From: Leptospira noumeaensis
GTDB lineage: Bacteria > Spirochaetota > Leptospiria > Leptospirales > Leptospiraceae
DNA length: 64,000 bases
Direction of reading: 5' to 3'
Assembly: GCF_004770765.1 (NCBI RefSeq)
Contig: NZ_RQFK01000009.1
Location: 124,001-188,000 of the forward strand
Positions 1 to 9,746 of the stretch are shown here, in pieces (within the stretch, counting starts at the first letter, position 1; each line of letters opens with the position of its first letter). The notes below the pieces were generated by a model. That model saw only the letters and a list, made by a program, of their open reading frames with translations, was not told where the DNA came from and did no database searches. Position numbers and translations under genes: made by a program.

Positions 1-2
1 TT

Positions 3-1919
3 TTGCAAGCCTATCGTTTGGGAACTTTATACATCCAAAATTATATGTTTTACGAAGCAGAATCGGAAACGAATAAACTCGCCAAACTTGCTAAAACACC
101 GAAAGAGAAAACAGTTGTAAAAAATCGATTTTTGGAATTGTATTTTCACAAAGGATTTTTGTTAGGTGATAAAGATATTTATTTAACACCTCTAACATCC
201 ACCTCTGCTTATAACTACGGATTTAAAAAAGATTGGAAAAACTTTGATGAAAAAGTTCTGTCTCGGGATTTTACAAAGTTTGGATACGCAGATTCCATTT
301 ACGACTCTTACCGGTTACGATTGTATGCGGCATGGAAAGAACAAATCCAAACAGGTTATTTTGAGCCAATGTCGTTAACACCTGAATATTTAACCAGCGG
401 CGAGTCAGTCATTACTAAACTTTCCCATCTGAATAAAACTTTGTTATATCATTTACTTTTGACTTCGATTCCATTCCAAAAAAATCAGGAAGTAAATTCT
501 TTGATTGAACTTTTGGTAACAGAAGAACTAAAAGAAGGCAGAAATTATAGGGCTTTATTTTTCCGTTTGGAGTTAGCTAAGGCTTTGTTGCTTCGTGGCG
601 AATCAGAGATGGCAGACTCTTTGGTTTCTAAAATCCAAACGATGGATAAGAACTTAGGCGGGGGAAATCGATTTTGGCAAGAAAGATGGGACGATTTTAA
701 GTGGAAACAGGAGTTTCTTAAAAACCAAACCTCTAATTCTTCACATTCGAATCCTTTTTTGAAATTGTTTCAAATGGCGAAATCCAAAAAACCAGAAGAA
801 TATATTTCTCTATTAAATGAGTTTAACAAAAAAAATCGAGGGGAGTATTTAAGCCCTGAACTAAAAGAGGAATATGAATTTTTATTCCATTTCCTTTTGC
901 AACAAAGTTTGGAAAAAAACAGTTCTGAAAGTTTTTTTGATTTAGCTGTGGCTCGGGAAATCTTTCGTTTTACCTCTGAACGTTTTTCTAATACTGAAAT
1001 GTATGTTAAACACCTCCCGAACTTCGAAGTTTATTCAGAAAGATTAAAAAAGAAGATGGTCGGTAAACAAGAGTTCCATGGTCTATTTGATCTGGGTAAA
1101 AAAACATACCTTTTAAGTTTTGCTTCTGGAAAATCTCTCGGTCGGGAGATGTTTGCAGATAACAAATCGATTTATAGAGAATCCGTTCGTTATTTCCGAT
1201 CGGCTGAATCGGGTAACCAAGAAGTGATTTTAAGAGAATCACTTGCCGACAAATACAGAACTAGTTTGCGATTGAACAAATCGAATCGTCACTATATCTA
1301 TAGTGCTGGAATCCATTCTGTTGTTCCTATGGTTTTACCAGACACGGAATATTATGGGGTCTCGTCTGTATCAGATTTTCTCTCCAACCCATCGATCAAG
1401 TTTAGTTCAATTGCTCCCAAAAAACCAGATGTTTCCGTGGTTGGTTGGAAGTCTTCTTTAGAGAATGAAATTAATGCCGGACTTCTTGTTTGGGAAACCA
1501 CCGGAAAAAAAGAGGGCTTCTCTCCATATAGCGTTAATTATGCGGAAATTGGCTGGTGCCAAAACGATTGTCTGTGTATCGGAGATAGACCTTTATTGGA
1601 TGGATCTGCAAAGGTCGATACTTTGACTACTTTATATGCAAACCAAAAAATAGGAACATCGGCGCAGTATACAAATGATTTTAGTGGAGTGGCATATTAC
1701 CTGGGCCGGGAAAATTCTGGACTTTTTGTTTTACATTCGGGAATCCAACCGGGTGTTCACAATTTGTTCTTTTTGAAACAGTTTTTGTTAGCTAGTGATT
1801 TGCCAAAACCATTACATGTTCGTTTGGTGGAAGGAAAAGAAGCGGCTAGAAACTCGGCAATTGATGACCGCTTTTGGATTGGTTATAAACTTTATACCTC
1901 AGCCTTGATTGAGGACTAA
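3..1919 (+). CDS. C-terminal part of a large helical-repeat protein with a CHAT-like end (5' truncated by window)
   Basis: The frame is open to the left edge, so the TTG at position 3 is probably internal and the true start lies outside the window. The first ~300 visible residues are Leu/Lys/Glu-rich helices (for example around YRLGTLYIQNYMFYEAES) that look like a TPR-type solenoid. The last ~200 residues end in RFWIGYKLYTSALIED, preceded by a long helix with EGKEAARNSA. This resembles the 'AL..A....yWa.F.L.G' end of CHAT (caspase-like) domains. IHSVVPMVL fits the strand-turn seen early in CHAT. I do not see a clear catalytic His/Cys pair, so if it is CHAT it may be inactive. It converges tail-to-tail with the next gene, overlapping by 4 bp. 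The helical repeats are fairly clear; the CHAT call is tentative. Confidence 0.55.
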   Translation: MQAYRLGTLYIQNYMFYEAESETNKLAKLAKTPKEKTVVKNRFLELYFHKGFLLGDKDIYLTPLTSTSAYNYGFKKDWKNFDEKVLSRDFTKFGYADSIYDSYRLRLYAAWKEQIQTGYFEPMSLTPEYLTSGESVITKLSHLNKTLLYHLLLTSIPFQKNQEVNSLIELLVTEELKEGRNYRALFFRLELAKALLLRGESEMADSLVSKIQTMDKNLGGGNRFWQERWDDFKWKQEFLKNQTSNSSHSNPFLKLFQMAKSKKPEEYISLLNEFNKKNRGEYLSPELKEEYEFLFHFLLQQSLEKNSSESFFDLAVAREIFRFTSERFSNTEMYVKHLPNFEVYSERLKKKMVGKQEFHGLFDLGKKTYLLSFASGKSLGREMFADNKSIYRESVRYFRSAESGNQEVILRESLADKYRTSLRLNKSNRHYIYSAGIHSVVPMVLPDTEYYGVSSVSDFLSNPSIKFSSIAPKKPDVSVVGWKSSLENEINAGLLVWETTGKKEGFSPYSVNYAEIGWCQNDCLCIGDRPLLDGSAKVDTLTTLYANQKIGTSAQYTNDFSGVAYYLGRENSGLFVLHSGIQPGVHNLFFLKQFLLASDLPKPLHVRLVEGKEAARNSAIDDRFWIGYKLYTSALIED

Positions 1920-3001
1920 GGTTTTTTGTTTAAGAACTGTTCTCTCGATTCTGGCGGTAGATCAAAGAGGTTTTTTACCAGTTTATGAAATTCGGGAAAG
2001 TTATTTCCCGATTGGATAAATAAAGATTCAAAACTAAATTCTCCAGAATGGTAACGAATGGCTCCAAGAAAGTCTTCGTTATTCCATTCTCTGGATAAAA
2101 ATTCTTTGGATTTTTCTTCTGGTACAAGTTTTTTTTGGATCACTTCTTCTTTGAAATTTTTGATGATGTTTTGTTTTTGGATCTGTTTGTTTTTTATATC
2201 CAAGTTAGAAGCGTATAAGTGTTTTAATTCTTCCGCATACTTTTTCAAAAGGTTTAAGGTTACTTCTCTCCGATTTTTTTCTTTTTTAAACTTTTGTAAG
2301 TGGGGACTGGATTCTCCTTCTTTTTTTGTGTAATAAATTTCTACACCTTTTTCTTCCACATAACTTGCATAAGATTCATTCAGCGTAGAATCACCAGGTA
2401 AATAAACTGTGGCATGTGCCATTTCATGAAATACAAGACCAACAAGTCTATGGTCTGGCCAATTCAATTGCGGAGACAAAACAGGATCAGAAAACCAACC
2501 AAGTGTCGAGTATCCTCCAATGGCGCGGACACGAGTGTCATATCCCTCCGATTGTAATTCCTTTTCGAGGTTTAGAGCCATTTGGTGATCAAAAAAACCT
2601 TTGTAGGGAACGGTGCCGGCAATGGGAAACCACCAAGTATAAGACTTTAGTTCTAAGGCCTCGGAAGCACTGACATTCCAACCGATTTCTTCCCGATCTA
2701 ATTTTGTATAGTATTCAAATCCTCCCTTTGCATTTAATGCAAGTTCCCCGATGGCAAAAATCCTCGCTTCACGGATCAAATTTAATTTTTGTTTTGTTTT
2801 TAAATCCAAACCTTGAAGATTCAGAATATCTTCGATTTTTTCGCGACCCAAGATTATGGAAGATTGTTCCTTTCCTAGATGAAATAAATACGGTAAACAA
2901 CCGGAAAGAAAAATAGGGAAGAGTAAAACTGCGAATATTCTTGGAATCTTTTTGATTCGACAAGGATGGGGAATCGACAAAAGTGGAAGTGGTTTTGGCA
3001 T
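1916..3001 (-). CDS. Lipoprotein, predicted zinc aminopeptidase (COG4324-like)
   Basis: An N-terminal hydrophobic stretch ends in FLSGC, a lipobox, so the protein should be a lipid-anchored exported protein. The core carries GGYSTLGWFSDPVLS, then a HEMAH zinc motif and PGDSTLNESYASYVEEKG, the order seen in the putative aminopeptidase family COG4324, in which HExxH plus a downstream Glu bind zinc. The length of ~350 residues fits that family. The start is uncertain: the ATG at 3001 gives an unusual leader, and a TTG at 2980 would give a more normal signal peptide (SIPHPCRIKKIPRIFAVLLF). No Shine-Dalgarno is visible for either. The gene is head-to-head with the HtrA gene with essentially no spacer. 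The substrate is unknown. Confidence 0.8.
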   Translation of the reverse strand: MPKPLPLLSIPHPCRIKKIPRIFAVLLFPIFLSGCLPYLFHLGKEQSSIILGREKIEDILNLQGLDLKTKQKLNLIREARIFAIGELALNAKGGFEYYTKLDREEIGWNVSASEALELKSYTWWFPIAGTVPYKGFFDHQMALNLEKELQSEGYDTRVRAIGGYSTLGWFSDPVLSPQLNWPDHRLVGLVFHEMAHATVYLPGDSTLNESYASYVEEKGVEIYYTKKEGESSPHLQKFKKEKNRREVTLNLLKKYAEELKHLYASNLDIKNKQIQKQNIIKNFKEEVIQKKLVPEEKSKEFLSREWNNEDFLGAIRYHSGEFSFESLFIQSGNNFPEFHKLVKNLFDLPPESREQFLNKKP

Positions 3002-3004
3002 TCT

Positions 3005-4132
3005 ATGGAAAGAAAAACTTCGATTCCGCCAGTCGTCTACATTAACTTTGCATTAGTTTTTGTACTTTTGTTTGCCATCTTTTTTCCTGAGATTCGATCG
3101 GCAGTGACAAAACTGTTTGCTTCTCCAAAACCGATTTCTGCAAGCAAACAAACCCAAGCCATCCAAATCCAAACAAGTTTTCGTAACGTATACCGAGAAG
3201 CCCAACAATTTGTAGTTTCTATCCGCACGAAAAAAACAGAGATGATTTTTCATCCCTACGCGTTCGGTGAAAGTAGGGAAGACCGGATTTCCTCAATTGG
3301 TAGTGGATTTATCATTGATGAAAGAGGTTTTGTTGTCACGAACTACCATGTCATTAAAAATGCAGAAATCATAGAGATCATCATGTCTGATGGTCGAATT
3401 TTCCCGGCGCGTTATGTGGGAAGCCATGAACGTGCTGATATTGCCCTTCTTAAAATTCCAAGTAACGACCGTTTTACTCCCGCATTCCTTGGAAATTCCG
3501 ATGAAATCGAGGTTGGCGACTGGGCCATTGCTGTTGGGTCTCCTTATGGTTTGGAAAAAACATTTACTGTCGGTGTTGTTTCAGCCAAATCCCGCGAAGA
3601 TTTGGATGAAACCGGACAAACACATATCCAAACCGATACAGCCATCAATCCAGGTTCAAGTGGTGGTCCTCTCCTCAATATTTACGGGGAAGTGGTGGGG
3701 ATCAATCGGATGATTCGTTCTTCTTCTGGTGCGAGTGCCGGGATCGGATTTGCCATTCCCATCAGTTATGCCAAACGCGTACTCCGCCAAATCGAACAAA
3801 ACGTGGGCCAGAACATCCGCCCAGCCACTCTTGGGGTGATGGCGACAGCTCCACTTCCCGACCATAGGCGTTCTTTGGGGATTCCTGGGGAAACCATCGG
3901 AGTTTTGGTCTATGACATCGAACCCAATTCCTCGGCGGAAAAAGGGGGACTTCGTCGGTATGACTTTATTGAGGGGGCAAACGGCCTCCAGATTCGCCAT
4001 ATCAATGATTTACGGGAACAAGTGGGACTTGTTGGTCTCGGAGGCGTCTTACGGTTGAAGATATTACGGGATACCCAAGAGATGGAATTATCGATCCCTT
4101 TGGTCGAAGCCGCCTATAAAAAAGGCCAGTAA
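3005..4132 (+). CDS. htrA: HtrA/DegP-family serine protease with one PDZ domain
   Basis: Membrane-anchored periplasmic protease for misfolded proteins, by family knowledge. From the ATG at 3005 (MERKTSIPP) the protein is 375 residues with one N-terminal membrane segment (about residues 8-28). The trypsin-like triad is visible: His in TNYHVIKNA (~115), Asp in ADIALLKIP (~145) and Ser in INPGSSGGPL (~219). A single C-terminal PDZ-like region includes VYDIEPNSSAEKGGLRRYD. The frame also opens at an ATG at 2966, but that start would put WKWFWHS ahead of the anchor and overlap the divergent gene, so 3005 is preferred. The gene is followed 5 bp later by the aminotransferase, so the two are likely co-transcribed. 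Confidence 0.92.
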   Translation: MERKTSIPPVVYINFALVFVLLFAIFFPEIRSAVTKLFASPKPISASKQTQAIQIQTSFRNVYREAQQFVVSIRTKKTEMIFHPYAFGESREDRISSIGSGFIIDERGFVVTNYHVIKNAEIIEIIMSDGRIFPARYVGSHERADIALLKIPSNDRFTPAFLGNSDEIEVGDWAIAVGSPYGLEKTFTVGVVSAKSREDLDETGQTHIQTDTAINPGSSGGPLLNIYGEVVGINRMIRSSSGASAGIGFAIPISYAKRVLRQIEQNVGQNIRPATLGVMATAPLPDHRRSLGIPGETIGVLVYDIEPNSSAEKGGLRRYDFIEGANGLQIRHINDLREQVGLVGLGGVLRLKILRDTQEMELSIPLVEAAYKKGQ

Positions 4133-4137
4133 ATTTT

Positions 4138-5439
4138 ATGAGAAGAAATATAGTCCACTCGGGTGCTGACGCACTCATTTATGAAATCCGCCAGATAGTG
4201 GCCCTAGCCAAACAAATTGAGGTGATGGGGGTTAACATTACCTGGGAAAATATTGGAGATCCCATCCAAAAAGGGGAATCCATTCCTGATTGGATGAAAG
4301 ACATCGTCAGTGGACTTGTCGCCCAAAACAAATCTTGGGCCTATACTGCAACGCAAGGGGATGAGGAGACTCGTAAATTTTTGGCTTCCAAAGTCAATGA
4401 AAGGGGCGGGGCACAAATCACATCTGAGGACATTCTGTTTTTTAATGGCCTCGGTGATGCCGTGGCAAAAATTTTTGGATTTATGAGAAGGGAAGCAAGG
4501 ATCCTTGGACCATCTCCCGCCTATTCTACGTTATCTTCTGCTGAAGCGGCACATTCTGGATATGAACATCTAACTTACGAATTAAATCCAGACAACGACT
4601 GGATGCCCGACTTAGAAGACATCGAAAACAAAGTAAAGTATAACGATTCTATCGCAGGGATTCTTCTAATCAATCCTGACAATCCAACGGGAGCTGTTTA
4701 TCCCAAAGAAGTCATGCGAGAGATCGTTAAAATTTGTGAGAAGTATGACATCATTTTAATTTGTGATGAAACTTATGCCCATGTCAATTATTCAGAATGG
4801 GGAAGTATCCATTTATCTGAAGTCATTGGAGATAAAGTTTGTGGATTTGCACTTAGATCGATTTCGAAAGAATACCCTTGGCCTGGAGCTCGTTGTGGTT
4901 GGCTTGAAGTGTTCAATCGTAAAAACGATCCAACTTTTGAAAGATACATTAAGTCATTGTTAGATGCAAAAATGTTGGAAGTTTGTTCTACAACTCTTCC
5001 ACAACTTTCGATCCCACTGGTTTATTCCCATCCAGAATTTTTAAAACACTTAAAGTTTAGAAATCAGAAATTCAAAAAAAGAGCAGAAAAAGCTACTTCT
5101 ATCCTGACTGGAATCCCTGGAGTGAAAGTCATCCAACCAAAGGGAGCTTTTTATTTAACAGTTCTTTTTGAGGATGGGGCTTTAAAACCACATATGACCC
5201 TTCCTATAGCAAATACTAAGGTTGGTGATTTTGTAGCACCGCTAATGGATAAAGCGGCACTTGATCGAAGATTCGTATTACACTTATTAGCTTCTGCAGG
5301 TATCTGCGTGGTTCCTCTTAGTTCCTTTTGTTGTAATCGAAATGGCTTTCGTGTCACTTTACTTGAGGAAGATGAAACAAAGTTTGAATGGATTTATACA
5401 ACACTTGCGGAAAACATCAGGAAGTATCTAGCCTCTTAA
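4138..5439 (+). CDS. Class I/II pyridoxal-phosphate aminotransferase
   Basis: Fold-type I PLP enzyme of 433 residues. Visible landmarks are NPDNPTGAVYPKEVM (substrate/PLP loop), ICDETYAHV with the PLP-contacting Asp and Tyr, and SISKEYPWPGARCGW, whose Lys should form the Schiff base. The C-terminal Arg of CCNRNGFRVTLLEE probably binds the substrate carboxylate. The family (aspartate/alanine/aromatic aminotransferases) is clear but the amino-acid specificity cannot be read from the sequence. The gene sits between htrA and murI, and its TAA directly abuts the murI ATG, suggesting translational coupling. A role in alanine or glutamate supply for cell-wall precursors would fit but is inference only. 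Confidence 0.9.
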   Translation: MRRNIVHSGADALIYEIRQIVALAKQIEVMGVNITWENIGDPIQKGESIPDWMKDIVSGLVAQNKSWAYTATQGDEETRKFLASKVNERGGAQITSEDILFFNGLGDAVAKIFGFMRREARILGPSPAYSTLSSAEAAHSGYEHLTYELNPDNDWMPDLEDIENKVKYNDSIAGILLINPDNPTGAVYPKEVMREIVKICEKYDIILICDETYAHVNYSEWGSIHLSEVIGDKVCGFALRSISKEYPWPGARCGWLEVFNRKNDPTFERYIKSLLDAKMLEVCSTTLPQLSIPLVYSHPEFLKHLKFRNQKFKKRAEKATSILTGIPGVKVIQPKGAFYLTVLFEDGALKPHMTLPIANTKVGDFVAPLMDKAALDRRFVLHLLASAGICVVPLSSFCCNRNGFRVTLLEEDETKFEWIYTTLAENIRKYLAS

Positions 5440-6249
5440 ATGAACTCTCACGGTAGATATAAAATTGGAATTTTTGATTCAGGTCTCGGAGGACTTTCGG
5501 TACTCCGCACTTTGTGGAAAGAAACATCCAATATTGATTATATCTATTTTGGTGATTTGATTAATTCCCCCTACGGTCAAAAATCTAAAGCAGAAGTATT
5601 GGAACTTTCGAAAAATGCCTTTGAGTATTTGATTGAAAAGGATTGTGAAGCAGTGTTGTTTGCATGTAACACTGCCACTTCGGCAGCGGCAGATTTCCTT
5701 CGGACAAAACATTCCATTCCTATTTTTGGAATGGAACCTGCTTTAAAACCTGCTGTGAGTCAAAACCCTGGTGTTAAAATTGCTGTATTTGCAACCGACT
5801 TAACTTTAAAAGAAGACAAATTTAAAACTTTGGTTTCAGGATTTCCCTTAGGAACAGAAATACTTCCCGTCCCTTGCGAAGGGTTAGCTAAACTAATCGA
5901 TAAAGACCTTTGGGAAGATGCATGGAATCTCTTTGATTCTAAAATTAAATCAGTCGTTAAAGATTGTGATATTTTTGTGTTAGGTTGTACTCATTATATC
6001 TTTTTAAAAGAACGTATTTTATACAATTACCCAAAAGTAAAAGTATATGATGGAAATTTGGGGACCACTCTTCATATGAAAAAAGTTCTAAATTTACCAG
6101 ATTTCCAAGAGAATAAAAACCAATTAGATATCCTTCTGAATACTTCGGATTCTGATTATGTACATCTTGCGGGAAGGATTGCAAAAACAATCACTCCAAA
6201 TCATACTCTTTCCCTTATCAATACTACTACAGGAAAACTTCATGTCTGA
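5440..6249 (+). CDS. murI: Glutamate racemase
   Basis: Makes D-glutamate for peptidoglycan. The 269-residue length is typical. Both catalytic cysteines lie in their expected motifs: FACNTATSAAADF in the first half and LGCTHYIFLKE in the second. The N terminus GIFDSGLGGLSVLRTL is the classic MurI start, with the Asp-Ser pair. The ATG follows the upstream stop with no spacing and there is no good Shine-Dalgarno, so translation probably depends on coupling to the aminotransferase. The stop overlaps the purM start by 8 bp, which places purM in the same transcript. Confidence 0.95.
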   Translation: MNSHGRYKIGIFDSGLGGLSVLRTLWKETSNIDYIYFGDLINSPYGQKSKAEVLELSKNAFEYLIEKDCEAVLFACNTATSAAADFLRTKHSIPIFGMEPALKPAVSQNPGVKIAVFATDLTLKEDKFKTLVSGFPLGTEILPVPCEGLAKLIDKDLWEDAWNLFDSKIKSVVKDCDIFVLGCTHYIFLKERILYNYPKVKVYDGNLGTTLHMKKVLNLPDFQENKNQLDILLNTSDSDYVHLAGRIAKTITPNHTLSLINTTTGKLHV

Positions 6250-7267
6250 TCCAAACAAAGTTACATACAAAGACGCAGGTGTTGATACCGAAAAAGGACA
6301 GGAGTTTGTAAAAAGAATCAAAACAAATGTGGCCTCAACTCATAATAAAAATGTTTTGGGTGGTCTCGGTGGTTTTGCTGCCTGTTACGATGTTAGTTTT
6401 TTGAAATCATATAATGAACCCATCCTTTTGTCCGGGACTGATGGTGTGGGAACCAAACTTCAAGTAGCTCGATTGTTAGATGTTCATGATACTGTTGGGA
6501 TTGATCTCGTAGCGATGTGTGTGAATGACATTCTTGTGAATGGAGGAAAACCTTTATTTTTTCAAGATTACATTGCCTGTGGTAAACTTTATTTACCAAG
6601 AATGGAAGCCATTGTTTCGGGAATTGTAAAAGGATGTCTTTTGGCTGATTGTTCTCTTGTGGGTGGTGAAACGGCGGAACACCCAGGTGTGATGCCTGAC
6701 GACGAATACGATTTGGCTGGTTTTGTAGTTGGTGTAGTTGAAAAACAGAAGATGATAGATGGAAAATCCATTAAACCTGGTGATACAATCATTGGGCTTG
6801 GTTCTTCTGGCCCACATAGCAATGGTTTTTCGCTAATTCGCAAACTTTTATTAAAAGACGGTAAATTGCCTTCTTCCACTTCTGAATTAGAATTTTTGAA
6901 TGATCATGTTTTTAAACCCACAAAAATTTATGTAAAAACGATTCTGTCTTTAATCGAAAAGTTTTCAATCAAAGGGATGGTACATATTACTGGTGGTGGT
7001 TTTTACGAAAACATTCCCAGGGTATTGCCTACAGGGATTGGTGCTGAAATCAATTTCATTCCAGAAAGTTATGTTTTTTCCAAATTAGAAAAAGACTATA
7101 GTTTGGATCGTCATGATATGTATGGAACTTTTAATATGGGGATCGGTTATATTTTGGTAGTTGATACAAACATTGTGGACTCAGTCATTACCGAATTACA
7201 AAATTTAGGTGAGTCGGCTTATGTGATCGGTAAAACCGACGATACAGGTAAAATTTCGATTAAATAG
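6242..7267 (+). CDS. purM: Phosphoribosylformylglycinamidine cyclo-ligase (AIR synthetase)
   Basis: Fifth step of purine synthesis: ATP-dependent ring closure of FGAM to AIR. The protein begins MSDPNKVTYKDAGVD and contains LSGTDGVGTKLQVA, DLVAMCVNDIL, GGETAEHPGVMP and ITGGGFYENIPRVLP, all PurM signatures; the length of 341 residues is normal. The frame extends upstream to 6158, but the ATG at 6242 has an AGGA a few bases before it and gives the family-typical N terminus. That start overlaps the murI stop. The last 8 bp overlap the end of the convergent histidine kinase gene. Confidence 0.95.
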   Translation: MSDPNKVTYKDAGVDTEKGQEFVKRIKTNVASTHNKNVLGGLGGFAACYDVSFLKSYNEPILLSGTDGVGTKLQVARLLDVHDTVGIDLVAMCVNDILVNGGKPLFFQDYIACGKLYLPRMEAIVSGIVKGCLLADCSLVGGETAEHPGVMPDDEYDLAGFVVGVVEKQKMIDGKSIKPGDTIIGLGSSGPHSNGFSLIRKLLLKDGKLPSSTSELEFLNDHVFKPTKIYVKTILSLIEKFSIKGMVHITGGGFYENIPRVLPTGIGAEINFIPESYVFSKLEKDYSLDRHDMYGTFNMGIGYILVVDTNIVDSVITELQNLGESAYVIGKTDDTGKISIK

Positions 7268-9746
7268 TCACTGGAAAACTAACCTTAAAGATAGTCCTTC
7301 CTTGGGTTGATTCAAAATCAATATTGGCATTGTGCCTGTTTGCAATTTCTTTCACAAGATACAACCCAAGTCCCAGTCCATCTCCCGTCGTTTTAGTTGA
7401 GAAAAATGGCATGAATATTTTTGAATGGTTTTCTTGTGGAATCCCTATCCCTGAGTCTTCAATTTCTACATAAATTACGTCTGATCGTTTAAAACTTCGA
7501 ATTTGTAATGTACCTTTGACTGCTACTGCTTGGATGGAGTTCCAAATGATTTGGCTCCAGAGTTGAACTAAATCTCCCTGGATGCACCTAACATTGCCAT
7601 TATACTCTAGGTTGAGTATTAGGTTGATATCGCGTAAAAAATGTTCCTTATATAAGGAGATTGCGGAATGGATGGTATCTGTTAATGAATAATCGCTGAG
7701 TTCAAGATTTGATTGAAGTCCTGCAAAGTTTTTTAAGGTATAAGTAATTTTAGAAAGTCTTTTTACGGAATATAAAATATGTTCTGAAGATTGTTTTACA
7801 AGTAACAGTCTTCGTAAAATTTGAAAATCTTCTTGGTTACGAATGACGGTTTTAATTTTTGTTATGACTGCGTTGGAAAGATTTCGGATTCCAGAATCAA
7901 CAAATAGTTCTGCCAGTTCTTCTTCTAAATGCACAGAATGAAGTTTAAAATTTTCAACCATTGATTTACGTGCCTGACGATTCGATAAACCTGTTAAAAT
8001 TCGGAGCCCCCCGGGGTCGGTATCTAGGATAAATTGAATGAGTTCATTGATACGAATGCTGGAATCGTGAATTTTTTCTTCTTCCCATTCCGATATCAAT
8101 GTTTCCACAGATGATTTGATCATTCCAATCGGATTGTTGATTTCATGTGCGAGTCCAGAGACTAGTTGGCCAAGAGAAACCATCTTTTCATTTTGAATTA
8201 ACTTTTGTTGTGCCTCCCTTAAAGCAAATAGGGCAGAATTGAGTTCAAAGTTACTGGCTTGGAGTTCTTGGGTTCTTGCCTTAACTTTTTCTTCCAAAGA
8301 TTTGTTAAGTTCTTTTAGTTCAATTTCTGCTGACCGTTTTGAAGTTTGGTCAATTCCAATCCAAATGATTTTTGATGGTTCATTGCGACTATCGCGAATG
8401 ATCCCAAGTCTCCATTCTAAATACAAAATACGATTGGAAGTCGTTACACAGCGTAAGATCAAACTTTCTGCAATTTTCTGAAATTCATTTATATCGTCTA
8501 AAACTGCTTTTAAGTAATCACGATCTTCCGGGAGTAAAATCACATCTTGAATGTAATTCCCGACCGCTTCGTTTTTTCGAAGACCTAAAATTGTTTCTGT
8601 AGCTGAATTGATACTTTCGATAAGTCCTTTGGCATCGGTTAACAAAATTAAATTGGCAGCATTATCGAAAACAGTTGTGTTTAAGTTTTTCTCTTGGAGT
8701 AACGATATTTCCGTTTTTTTAGATTTTGTGATATCTAGTGCAACCACATCAATTCGTTTTTCAATCCCTAAAATATCAAAAGAAACATTTGCATAGTGTT
8801 CCGTCCAAATGAGAGAACCATTGGCATGGATCATTCTTAAGATGATAGGCGAGTTCCCTGCATAAAGTTCAGAAATTTTATGTTGGTCTTCAGGAATGAC
8901 GATATCTTTAAAAAAGTTTGAATTATCATAAAAGTAATTTAGGCCATAACCGGTAATTTCTTCAATTTTTGGGCTGATGTAAGAAGTTCGAGGTTCCGGT
9001 AAAAATTCAATATTATAAATAATAGCAGGCAGTTGGTTGTACATGATGAGGAGTCGTACGTTTACATCTTTGATGGTTTTTTGTAATAACTCTAATTCTC
9101 CTAGCGATAAGTTTAACTTATTCGTTTGGATATTGAAGTTGAATAAAATACAACCTACTCCAAATAAAAACATAAATAAGGTATTAATGATATAGCCCAG
9201 TGGTCTATACCATTCTAAACTAAAAAGATAAGGGAAGGTGAGTCTTTGTGATGCGATGATAAGGCAAACTGTTAGAAAGAAGATTCGAAAAACTTTAGGG
9301 TATGTGTCCAGGCTAAAAACAATGATCCCAAATAGAGTCAGCGCAATTGCGTTGAAAATAGAAGAAGGTAAAGCTTTCCAAAAAAAACTTAGATCTGTTA
9401 ACAAAAACGAAACAAATAATACATAAATGAATACGGATAAAAAGTAAATTTGGGAAGGATGGAACCTTTTGCTTGCAATGGGAAAAACTGCTGCAATCAA
9501 TAAGTAAGAACCAAAAATGGAACAACTTTCAGAAAAGAAAAAGAATATAATTTCGTTCCCGTCTCCAAAAATAAAAAGAGCAAAATTTCTGAAAACCAAG
9601 ACTGCAAGAAAAATAGCTGTGTAACCAAGGCGAACTTCTGATCTAGATTGTTTTGAAAGAAAATAAATAATAATCGCCATCGAAGTATTAAAGACTACCG
9701 AGATGACCGTGACGGCGAAAATTACATTTACTTCAAAAGGAAACAT
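7260..9746 (-). CDS. Membrane histidine kinase with two PAS domains
   Basis: The 828-residue sensor begins with about 200 residues of 7-8 membrane segments (MASE-like), followed by a short helix. A PAS fold at ~235-340 contains YISPKIEEITGYGLNYF; a second PAS at ~355-470 contains DAKGLIESINSATETILGL. A coiled coil (EELEKVKARTQEL-like, ~475-520) leads to the H-box LVSGLAHEINNPIG, with His at ~534, and a HATPase with DSGIGIP and GDGLGLGLYLVKEI near the C terminus. The HEINNP type of H-box is common in HisKA kinases with PAS sensors. It is the last gene of the chemotaxis operon and its start overlaps the upstream receiver gene by 14 bp, so that receiver is its most obvious partner (inference). 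Confidence 0.92.
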   Translation of the reverse strand: MFPFEVNVIFAVTVISVVFNTSMAIIIYFLSKQSRSEVRLGYTAIFLAVLVFRNFALFIFGDGNEIIFFFFSESCSIFGSYLLIAAVFPIASKRFHPSQIYFLSVFIYVLFVSFLLTDLSFFWKALPSSIFNAIALTLFGIIVFSLDTYPKVFRIFFLTVCLIIASQRLTFPYLFSLEWYRPLGYIINTLFMFLFGVGCILFNFNIQTNKLNLSLGELELLQKTIKDVNVRLLIMYNQLPAIIYNIEFLPEPRTSYISPKIEEITGYGLNYFYDNSNFFKDIVIPEDQHKISELYAGNSPIILRMIHANGSLIWTEHYANVSFDILGIEKRIDVVALDITKSKKTEISLLQEKNLNTTVFDNAANLILLTDAKGLIESINSATETILGLRKNEAVGNYIQDVILLPEDRDYLKAVLDDINEFQKIAESLILRCVTTSNRILYLEWRLGIIRDSRNEPSKIIWIGIDQTSKRSAEIELKELNKSLEEKVKARTQELQASNFELNSALFALREAQQKLIQNEKMVSLGQLVSGLAHEINNPIGMIKSSVETLISEWEEEKIHDSSIRINELIQFILDTDPGGLRILTGLSNRQARKSMVENFKLHSVHLEEELAELFVDSGIRNLSNAVITKIKTVIRNQEDFQILRRLLLVKQSSEHILYSVKRLSKITYTLKNFAGLQSNLELSDYSLTDTIHSAISLYKEHFLRDINLILNLEYNGNVRCIQGDLVQLWSQIIWNSIQAVAVKGTLQIRSFKRSDVIYVEIEDSGIGIPQENHSKIFMPFFSTKTTGDGLGLGLYLVKEIANRHNANIDFESTQGRTIFKVSFPVTI

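Noticed and set aside
1006..1242. Minus-strand ORF inside the first gene
   Set aside because: Fully within a longer, well-supported coding region on the other strand, with no ribosome site.
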